From assembly GCA_028276145.1 (NCBI GenBank), contig JAPYWX010000091.1, forward strand, positions 1-6,372: 6,372 nucleotides of DNA, written 5' to 3'. Origin of the DNA: Spirochaetota bacterium (GTDB lineage: Bacteria > Spirochaetota > Brevinematia > DTOW01). A program made the position numbers and the translations under genes. The notes under the pieces are model-generated. The model searched no databases and was not told the origin of the DNA. It saw only the letters and a program-made list of their open reading frames with translations. This document shows, one piece after another, positions 1 through 5,229 of the stretch. How positions within the stretch are numbered: the first letter of the stretch is position 1; every line of letters starts with the position of its first letter.

Positions 1-427
1 GTCTCTCAGTGCCTACATATCAGGCTTTGCTTTGGCTAATGCTGGACTCGGAGCAGTACACGGCTTCGCATCAGTAATCGGCGGCTTTTATAATATACCT
101 CATGGTGTTATATGTGCTAACCTACTCTACCCTGCTACGATGAAAAACATAAAAATTTTAGTAGAAAGCGGCAATAGCCACTTAAGGAAGTTTGCTAAAA
201 TTGGTAATTTACTTTATGGTGAATCAACCGATGACCCCGAGAAGGGAATAGACAGGCTTGGCAAGTTCCTAGAAGAAAAACTATCAAAGGCAAACTTAAA
301 GAAGCTCTCTTATTACGGAATACAGGAAAAAGATATTGCTAAAATAGTTGAGAAAACATCAATAAAAGAAAACCCCGTAAAACTGAGTAAGGAAGAACTA
401 GAAGAAATTTTAAGAAGCTGCTTGTAA
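1..427 (+). CDS. Iron-containing alcohol dehydrogenase, C-terminal part (5' end outside window)
   Basis: This is the last 141 codons of a group III (Fe-dependent) alcohol dehydrogenase, a cytosolic enzyme family that interconverts alcohols and aldehydes or ketones using NAD(P)H. The frame is open from base 2, so the gene begins upstream. The TTG at 32 is an internal Leu codon, because family-like sequence (SAYISGFALANAG) continues on its 5' side. The signature GAVHGFASVIGGFYNIPHG is present. His20 and His34 of the visible part have the 14-residue spacing of the two C-terminal metal-ligand histidines (His263 and His277 in E. coli FucO). The extra His of FucO at +4 is Ser here. The family's usual C-terminal ending is visible as NPVKLSKEELEEIL. 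The Asp/His metal ligands and the Rossmann domain lie outside the window, so substrate and cofactor cannot be told. The yggU-like gene follows 26 bp downstream on the same strand. Confidence 0.93.
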   Translation, partial: SLSAYISGFALANAGLGAVHGFASVIGGFYNIPHGVICANLLYPATMKNIKILVESGNSHLRKFAKIGNLLYGESTDDPEKGIDRLGKFLEEKLSKANLKKLSYYGIQEKDIAKIVEKTSIKENPVKLSKEELEEILRSCL

Positions 428-453
428 CCCAATAATTCTAATAAAATAGTCTC

Positions 454-678
454 ATGACTATTGAAGTTAAGGTAAAACCTAAATCTTCTCAGGAAGGTAT
501 CAAAGACCTTGGTAATGGCAAATTTGAGATTAGAGTTAATGAAGCACCTGAGGGCGGTAAAGCAAATGAAAGAGTTATTGAACTTCTTTCAGAATATTTC
601 AAAGTTCCCAAATCATCAATAAAAATAAAGTATGGCCAAACATCAAAAAACAAGGTGATAGTAATAGAAGGACTATGA
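454..678 (+). CDS. YggU/DUF167 family protein (UPF0235)
   Basis: This 74-residue protein matches the small DUF167/YggU family, whose biochemical function is not established. Visible family features are the N-terminal strand IEVKVKPKSS (residues 3-12), the segment FEIRVNEAPEGGKANERVIELL (24-45) with its GKAN core, and the late IKIKYGQTSKNKVIVIEG (56-73) with the G-x-x-S-x-x-K pattern. Its length is slightly below the usual 80-100 residues. The ATG at 454 is the natural start because the first strand begins at once, but no Shine-Dalgarno sequence is visible in front of it. It lies 26 bp after the dehydrogenase gene, and its stop overlaps the start of nth (ATGA), so it is probably in the same transcript and translationally coupled to nth. 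Confidence 0.88.
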   Translation: MTIEVKVKPKSSQEGIKDLGNGKFEIRVNEAPEGGKANERVIELLSEYFKVPKSSIKIKYGQTSKNKVIVIEGL

Positions 679-1343
679 AAAAAGATATAGACCTTATCAT
701 TAACTACCTAAGGGAGGTATGGAACGAATACGACTCCCCTCTAAAAGCTAACATGCATTTGCGAGGTAATGACCCATTCCAAGTATTAATTTCTACTGTC
801 CTCAGCTTGAGGACAAAAGACGAAATAACATACCCAACAGCTAAAAAACTGTTTGAAATCTGTAAAACTCCCGAAGACTTCTTAAATATTTCCTTAGAAG
901 AACTAGAGAAAATAATATATCCCGTAGGCTTCTACAAAACAAAGGCTAGGAACATAAAGAAAATAGCAGAAATCATAATCAAAGAGTATGGTGGCAAGGT
1001 ACCTGATAACGTTGATGAGCTAATCAAGCTCCCGAATGTCGGTAGAAAAGTAGCTAACCTTGTTCTATCCGTTTCCTACGGCAAGGATACAATTTGTGTA
1101 GATACCCATGTTCACAGGATATCAAACAGGTTAGGGCTTGTTAAAACGAAGACACCAGAGGAAACAGAATTCAGGCTTATGGAAATAATACCAAAAAAGT
1201 ACTGGAAAGATTTGAACTACCTAATGGTTGGTTTCGGGCAAGTTATATGCAAACCCGTCAAACCAAAATGTGAAGTATGTAAACTAAAAGAAATCTGTGA
1301 ATTTTATAATTCAAAGAATTTTATAATTCGAAGAATTTTATAA
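675..1343 (+). CDS. nth: Endonuclease III (DNA glycosylase/AP lyase, Fe-S)
   Basis: This 222-residue HhH-GPD protein would excise oxidised pyrimidines and cleave abasic sites in base excision repair. The helix-hairpin-helix is LPNVGRKVANLV (residues 119-130), with Lys125 as the Schiff-base lysine. The catalytic Asp is Asp143 in VDTHVHR. The C-terminal [4Fe-4S] motif is intact: Cys192-x6-Cys199-x2-Cys202-x5-Cys208, the same spacing as E. coli Nth. The early motif reads LSLRTKDEIT (43-52) rather than E. coli LSAQATD, closer in memory to archaeal and deep-branching bacterial homologues. The start at 675 lies in an ATGA overlap with the upstream gene; AGAAGGA sits only 2 bp before it, so coupling is more likely than independent initiation. 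The reading frame enters a 17-bp tandem repeat directly after Cys208, so residues 209-222 and the TAA are repeat-encoded. The Fe-S core is complete without that tail. Confidence 0.95.
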   Translation: MKKDIDLIINYLREVWNEYDSPLKANMHLRGNDPFQVLISTVLSLRTKDEITYPTAKKLFEICKTPEDFLNISLEELEKIIYPVGFYKTKARNIKKIAEIIIKEYGGKVPDNVDELIKLPNVGRKVANLVLSVSYGKDTICVDTHVHRISNRLGLVKTKTPEETEFRLMEIIPKKYWKDLNYLMVGFGQVICKPVKPKCEVCKLKEICEFYNSKNFIIRRIL

Positions 1344-1383
1344 TTCAAAGAATTTCATAATTCGAAGAATTTCATAATTCAAA
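1299..1383. repeat. Five tandem 17-bp repeats across the nth/thpR convergent junction
   Basis: Five head-to-tail copies with no indels start at 1299, 1316, 1333, 1350 and 1367. The consensus is GAATTTTATAATTCAAA. Only two positions vary: position 7 is T,T,T,C,C and position 15 is A,G,A,G,A across the copies. Each unit contains the inverted arms GAATT and AATTC around a 4-base centre, and the next GAATT follows after 3 bases, so the array alternates GAATT and AATTC and can pair in several registers. It covers all 35 bp between the two stop codons, the last 14 codons and TAA of nth, and the TGA of thpR on the other strand. No classical GC-rich hairpin plus T-run is present at this convergent junction, so the array may serve as a weak bidirectional terminator. 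That role is inference. Confidence 0.97.
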
Positions 1384-1918
1384 CCAAAGGGAATGAATAG
1401 AGTTTTGTGTATATAGGGCTTGGCTCCCTTAGCTTACTTTTGAACAAAAGGAATTCTCTCACTTCGTAAGTCCCAAAATCAAAGTTTTTGTATTCATTAA
1501 TTATCTTACCTAGTCCATGAATAGGTGAAAACTTAAATCTTGACAATGTTATGTGAGGTGAAAAAGGTCTCCCATCCTTCGGTATACCTATAGAAAATAG
1601 GCTATCCTCTACGAAACTAAATAATTCCTCCAACTCTTCGTTTTTCTCTACTCCTACCCAAAAAACTCTAGGGTGACTAACATTAGGAAATACACCAACT
1701 CCCTTTAACTTAAGAGTAAACTTTTTCTTACTGCAATTTGAAAGAACCTTTATAATGCTTTCTCTTTTGTCTGTTTCTCCTATAAACTTAAGCGTCAGGT
1801 GTATATTCTCCATTGGTACTATCTTACTCTTTGCCTTTTTCAATTCGTTGGTTATAGGAACGAATAGTTCCTTGATTTCTTGGGGTATTTCCACCGCTAT
1901 GAACAACCTCTCTACCAT
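1379..1918 (-). CDS. thpR: RNA 2',3'-cyclic phosphodiesterase (2H family, LigT/ThpR)
   Basis: This 179-residue protein belongs to the 2H phosphoesterase superfamily. ThpR enzymes hydrolyse 2',3'-cyclic phosphate ends of RNA to 2'-phosphate, and some members ligate tRNA halves in vitro. Both catalytic H-x-T motifs are visible: His40-Leu-Thr-Leu, followed by KFIGE, and His122-Ile-Thr-Leu-Ser-Arg. Other family features are the N-terminal RLFIAVEIP (4-12), HPRVFWVGV (82-90), GRPFSPHITLSRF (116-128) and the late FLLFKSKL (156-163). The length is normal. The ATG shares its A with the stop of gyrA (TAATG), and GAGG lies 10 bp before the start inside gyrA, so translation is probably coupled to gyrA. 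The TGA stop falls inside the last 17-bp repeat unit, so the protein ends right at the array. The physiological substrate is not known from sequence. Confidence 0.93.
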   Translation of the reverse strand: MVERLFIAVEIPQEIKELFVPITNELKKAKSKIVPMENIHLTLKFIGETDKRESIIKVLSNCSKKKFTLKLKGVGVFPNVSHPRVFWVGVEKNEELEELFSFVEDSLFSIGIPKDGRPFSPHITLSRFKFSPIHGLGKIINEYKNFDFGTYEVREFLLFKSKLREPSPIYTKLYSFPLV

Positions 1919-4323
1919 TACTCAAATACCTCTACATCAACAACCTTATCACCTTCTTTTAAGTTTATAGCCTTGATTCCTCTAGCAGGTCTCCCCATAA
2001 CAGATATATTTGAAGCTGGCATTCTTATTATCATTCCTTTGGCAGTTATTATTACTATCTCGTTTTCTTCTTCAACTGGTAGAACCCTGACAACCTTACC
2101 CGTCTTCTCACTTACACCGAAGTATATCATTCCTTTCCCGCCTCTACCCTTAACATTTATCTCGTTCATCTTTAACCTTTTGGCATATCCCTCTTCCGTT
2201 ACTATCACCATATCTTTCTTTTCGTTATACTTAACAAGTCCCACAACACTATCCCCTTCCTCTAATCTTATTCCTATGACACCTCTAGCAGTCCTACCCA
2301 TTGGCCTTACTGTTTTCTCTGATATTCTTAGTGCCAAGCCATTGGCACTACAAATGATTATATCATCGTTACCACTTGTGAATATAGCATCAACCAAAAC
2401 ATCGCCTTCGTCAGTCTCTAAAGCTATTATCCCCGTTGATCTTATGTTTTTGAATTCTTCTACATCCACCTTCTTGATTATACCTCCTTTTGACACCATT
2501 GCAATATAACCTTTTTCATCCCTATCAAATACTACGATAGCCCTTATCGAATCATCGTTTGGTATACTCACGAGAGTTCTTATATTAGTCCCTCTTGACA
2601 CCCTCGAGCTCTCAGGTATTTTGTAAACATCCAGTGAATAAGCCTTACCCTTCTCCGTAAGTATCAACATTTCATCATGTGTATTCGCCACTATAAGGTG
2701 TTCAATGCTATCATCCTCCATTGTTGATATAGTTGAGACACCTCTACCACCTGCCCTTTGTGACTTATACACAGCCAAAGGCAACCTCTTTATCATTCCT
2801 ATCTTTGTTATAATTATTGCTACATCCTCTTTTTGTATTAGTTCCTTTTCATCAACCTCTTCAACTGTCCCATACTCTATTGTTGTTCTTCTTTCATCTC
2901 CATAGTTCTGCTCTAGGTACTTCAAATCTGATTTTATTATATCAAGCAATTTCTTCTCACTAGCCAATATTGACTTTAGGTATTCTATTGTCTTTACTAC
3001 TTCATTGTATTCTTTCTTCAAGTCCTCTATTTCTAGAGAAGTTAGCTTCTGAAGTTTCATATCAAGTATTGCCTGTGCCTGTACATCAGTAAACTTAAAT
3101 GTTTCTTTTAGTCTCTCTTTAGCTTGAGATGGCGAAGCTGATTTTTTTATTAGCTCTATAACCTTATCAATGTTATTTATAGCGACTAGTAAAGCTTCCA
3201 AAATGTGTAATCTCTCTTCTGCCTTCTTTAGCTCAAATTTTGTTCTTCTTATTATTACCTCTTTTCTGTGCTCAACATAGTAGTGTATTAGCTCCTTTAA
3301 GCTCAGGACTTTTGGCTCGTTATTAACAAGTGCTAACATGTTCATACTAAAAGTCTGCTGTAGTTGGGTATGCTTATACAGTTTATTGATAACGATTTTA
3401 GGTTCAACTCCCCTTTTTAGCTCTATAACTACTCTTATACCATCCCTGTCAGATTCATCCCTTATATCTGATATTTCATCGATAATACCTGACTTAACGA
3501 GCTCGGATATTCTCTCTATTATGGCTGTTTTTTTAACTTGGTAAGGTATCTCTGTTATTATTATTGCTTCCTTACCGTTTTTTAGTCTATCAAGCTTTAT
3601 TCTAGCTTTTATTGTTATTCTACCATCTCCTGTTTCGTAACCTTTGATCATTTCATCATCTGCTACGACTATACCGCCAGTTGGGAAATCAGGTCCCTTG
3701 ACAAATTTCAACAAATCAGAAACAGTGCAGTTAGGATTATCAATGTAATGTATAATAGCATTAACAACCTCTTTGAGGTTGTGAGGAGGAATATTCGTTG
3801 CCATTCCTACGGCGATACCATTTGAACCATTAATAAGTAGATTAGGTACCATTGAGGGCAAAACTTCAGGTTCTTCTAGTGAGTTATCAAAGTTAGGTCT
3901 AAAGTTAACAGTGTCCTTGTCAATATCTTTTAACATCTCTTCAGCCAGCTTGGTAAGTCTAGCTTCCGAGTACCTCATTGCTGCCGGCGGGTCACCATCA
4001 ATAGAACCGAAATTACCCTGCCCATCAATCAACGGGTACCTCATATTGAAATCCTGAGCCATTCTGACTAATGCATCGTACACTGATGCATCACCATGCG
4101 GATGGTACTTACCCAATGTATCACCGACAATTCTAGCACACTTCTTATAAGGTTCGTTGTGCCTTACTCCAAGCTCATGCATTGTATAGAGAATTCGCCT
4201 CTGTACAGGTTTGAGCCCATCTCTTACATCAGGTAGTGCTCTACTCACGATAACACTCATCGCGTATGTAAGATATGATTTCTTTACCTCTTCCTCTAGA
4301 AAAGCCTCTATAATCTCTCCCAT
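1918..4323 (-). CDS. gyrA: DNA gyrase subunit A
   Basis: This 801-residue protein is the DNA-cleaving subunit of the type IIA topoisomerase that introduces negative supercoils as GyrA2GyrB2. The winged-helix and tower domains start with SYLTYAMSVIVSRALPDVRD (16-35). The catalytic tyrosine is Tyr118 in AAMRYSEARL. The quinolone-determining region reads KYHPHGDASVYD (72-83), with Ala79 where E. coli has Ser83 and Asp83 at the Asp87 position. A coiled-coil stretch lies around 352-472. The C-terminal beta-pinwheel begins near 495 and carries a GyrA-box QRAGGRG at 522-528, which identifies GyrA rather than ParC. It ends at VEVFE without the acidic tail of E. coli GyrA, which explains part of its shorter length. 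The ATG is the only credible start because an in-frame TGA lies two codons upstream. No clear Shine-Dalgarno precedes it. It follows the exported-protein gene by 41 bp and overlaps thpR by one base. Confidence 0.98.
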   Translation of the reverse strand: MGEIIEAFLEEEVKKSYLTYAMSVIVSRALPDVRDGLKPVQRRILYTMHELGVRHNEPYKKCARIVGDTLGKYHPHGDASVYDALVRMAQDFNMRYPLIDGQGNFGSIDGDPPAAMRYSEARLTKLAEEMLKDIDKDTVNFRPNFDNSLEEPEVLPSMVPNLLINGSNGIAVGMATNIPPHNLKEVVNAIIHYIDNPNCTVSDLLKFVKGPDFPTGGIVVADDEMIKGYETGDGRITIKARIKLDRLKNGKEAIIITEIPYQVKKTAIIERISELVKSGIIDEISDIRDESDRDGIRVVIELKRGVEPKIVINKLYKHTQLQQTFSMNMLALVNNEPKVLSLKELIHYYVEHRKEVIIRRTKFELKKAEERLHILEALLVAINNIDKVIELIKKSASPSQAKERLKETFKFTDVQAQAILDMKLQKLTSLEIEDLKKEYNEVVKTIEYLKSILASEKKLLDIIKSDLKYLEQNYGDERRTTIEYGTVEEVDEKELIQKEDVAIIITKIGMIKRLPLAVYKSQRAGGRGVSTISTMEDDSIEHLIVANTHDEMLILTEKGKAYSLDVYKIPESSRVSRGTNIRTLVSIPNDDSIRAIVVFDRDEKGYIAMVSKGGIIKKVDVEEFKNIRSTGIIALETDEGDVLVDAIFTSGNDDIIICSANGLALRISEKTVRPMGRTARGVIGIRLEEGDSVVGLVKYNEKKDMVIVTEEGYAKRLKMNEINVKGRGGKGMIYFGVSEKTGKVVRVLPVEEENEIVIITAKGMIIRMPASNISVMGRPARGIKAINLKEGDKVVDVEVFE

Positions 4324-4364
4324 AGTTCAAGAATTTTCAATGATTTACCAGCCTACTTTAAAAC

Positions 4365-5021
4365 TTATGGTATCGGCTCCACCCAATAGAAATCTCTGAG
4401 TGACTTAAGCTTGTTTCTGTTTTCTTTTATTTTATTAAGTAGCCTATTTATGGTAACATCGTAGTAAAGCTCTCCGTTAATTATTTTCTTGTATTCATCT
4501 TCCATGTGATAAAGGGTAGTACCGTAGATGTATGGGTCATACTTTGATACTAAGTTCGCGTATTGCTTAGCTATTCTGAACCACCCTAGAGCTGATTTGA
4601 AATAAGTTTCAGCTATGTCATACCCCTCAAGTAGTTCTTTTTCATATTCTTTACTGTAGAAGTATATGTTTTCTTTATAAAACTGTTTTCCGAAATCAAG
4701 GTAATTTTTTGTAAGCAACACAGCTATATGCATTTTCACGAGGTATTTGTATCTTTGCCAATGTGTTTCGTTGCTTATTGGTGTCAATGCTCTTATGGGA
4801 TGGTCAAATGGTAATACCCAAGCCAATTCTAAGAAATAAATATTTCTAGACACATTATCTAAGTCCTGATAAAGCCATTCGTTATATAGCCTAAAAAAAT
4901 CTTCAACATATTTTAGCCTCCTGTCTAACGGTTTGAATTTAAAATCCCCACTATCACATAGTGCCATACTTATAAAGAAAAACGAAAAAAACAATAAATA
5001 CATTAAAAAAGCCTTTTTCAT
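4365..5021 (-). CDS. Exported protein of unknown function, upstream of gyrA
   Basis: I cannot assign this 218-residue protein to a named family with confidence. It begins MKKAFLMYLLFFSFFFISMALC: a lysine pair, a hydrophobic run (4-21), then SMA as a possible signal peptidase I site or Cys22 as a non-canonical lipobox (MALC). The mature part is unusually rich in Tyr, Phe, Trp and Lys and looks all-helical. Notable stretches are YVEDFFRLYNEWLYQD (38-53), LAWVLPFDHPIRALTPI (66-82), HWQRYKYLVKMHIAVLLTKNYLDFG (87-111) and a TPR-like helix pair GYDIAETYFKSALGWFRIAKQYA (133-155). I have a weak recollection of conserved spirochaetal hypothetical proteins with this layout. A TTG 33 bp further upstream would extend the frame, but ATG at 5021 puts the signal peptide at the N-terminus and is preferred. 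No good Shine-Dalgarno is visible. It leads the cluster with gyrA and thpR. Confidence 0.82.
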   Translation of the reverse strand: MKKAFLMYLLFFSFFFISMALCDSGDFKFKPLDRRLKYVEDFFRLYNEWLYQDLDNVSRNIYFLELAWVLPFDHPIRALTPISNETHWQRYKYLVKMHIAVLLTKNYLDFGKQFYKENIYFYSKEYEKELLEGYDIAETYFKSALGWFRIAKQYANLVSKYDPYIYGTTLYHMEDEYKKIINGELYYDVTINRLLNKIKENRNKLKSLRDFYWVEPIP

Positions 5022-5071
5022 ACAAAAATTTTCGGGAGCAATCCTAAAACTCAAAGAGTAATTACTTCATC

Positions 5072-5092
5072 AAGTGCCTATTAGCACTTTTT
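5072..5092. other. Small inverted repeat in the leader of the gyrA cluster
   Basis: The arms AAGTGC (5072-5077) and GCACTT (5084-5089) pair perfectly around a 6-base loop. Read rightward, the hairpin is followed by a T-run (5088-5092), so it has the shape of a short, weak terminator. No rightward gene ends here, however. Read leftward, it would lie at the start of the untranslated leader of the exported protein-gyrA-thpR transcript if the promoter proposed at 5099-5127 is real. Possible roles are a leader RNA structure or a block to antisense transcription. The stem is short and could be chance. Confidence 0.4.
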
Positions 5093-5098
5093 AATTTA

Positions 5099-5127
5099 CT
5101 TATATATTCTAGAATTAAGAGAGGCAA
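5099..5127 (-). promoter_or_regulatory. Possible sigma70-type promoter for the exported protein-gyrA-thpR cluster
   Basis: On the minus strand TTGCCT (5127-5122, 4/6 to TTGACA) is followed after 17 bp by TATAAG (5104-5099, 5/6 to TATAAT). It would start transcription near 5092 and give a leader of about 70 nt before the ATG at 5021. The -35 falls inside the 11-bp inverted repeat at 5115-5139, and the spacer holds the perfect palindrome ATTCTAGAAT (5106-5115), so a DNA-binding protein here could control access. It was found by eye in AT-rich DNA, where such matches arise easily. Confidence 0.35.
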
Positions 5128-5139
5128 AGCCTCTCTTAA
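5115..5139. promoter_or_regulatory. Perfect 11-bp inverted repeat with 3-base centre, candidate operator
   Basis: The left arm TTAAGAGAGGC (5115-5125) and the right arm GCCTCTCTTAA (5129-5139) are exact reverse complements around AAA. It is the strongest dyad in the divergent intergenic region. Neither direction is followed by a clean T-run, and both flanking genes begin, rather than end, on either side, so an ordinary terminator is unlikely. It overlaps the proposed -35 of the leftward cluster and lies about 23 bp upstream of the proposed -35 of the rightward gene. That placement fits an operator acting on one or both promoters. An RNA hairpin or a dispersed repeat remains possible. Confidence 0.6.
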
Positions 5140-5161
5140 AGTAATCGGGACTCTAATATTG

Positions 5162-5221
5162 TTGAAAAAATTCTTAGAAATCTTCAAAATTAGATTAAAG
5201 AATAGAATTTAATTTAGGAGG
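5162..5221 (+). promoter_or_regulatory. Possible promoter and strong ribosome-binding site of the GGDEF-PilZ gene
   Basis: TTGAAA (5162-5167, 5/6) and CAAAAT (5185-5190, 4/6) are spaced 17 bp apart and would give a leader of about 30 nt. This promoter call is weak. The ribosome-binding site is clear: AGGAGG at 5216-5221, 8 bp before the ATG at 5230, which fixes the start of the signalling gene. It is by far the best Shine-Dalgarno in the window. Confidence 0.5.
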
Positions 5222-5229
5222 AAGTTAAA

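Noticed and set aside
32..34. TTG at 32 as the start of the dehydrogenase-like gene
   Set aside because: The frame stays open to the window edge and encodes family-like residues (SAYISGFA) before the TTG, so the true start is upstream of the window.
1299..1383. The repeat array as a CRISPR
   Set aside because: The units are 17 bp, directly contiguous and without spacers, and no cas genes are present.
2330..2349. A perfect 8-bp inverted repeat with 4-base loop (AGTGCCAA / TTGGCACT) inside gyrA
   Set aside because: It lies within codons for the pinwheel domain (SANGLAL), where a chance palindrome from the codon sequence is the simplest explanation. It shares AGTGCC with the leader stem at 5072-5089, but this is too short to mean anything on its own.
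1880..2509. A 209-codon open frame on the plus strand, opposite gyrA and thpR
   Set aside because: It lies entirely antisense to strongly supported gyrA and thpR coding sequence. Its product is a low-complexity Ser/Pro/Leu/Ile string typical of antisense frames, and it has no start signal.
5115..5139. The 11-bp inverted repeat as an intrinsic terminator
   Set aside because: Neither strand has a T-run directly after the stem, and no gene ends next to it; both flanking genes start away from it. Operator or RNA structure is more likely.
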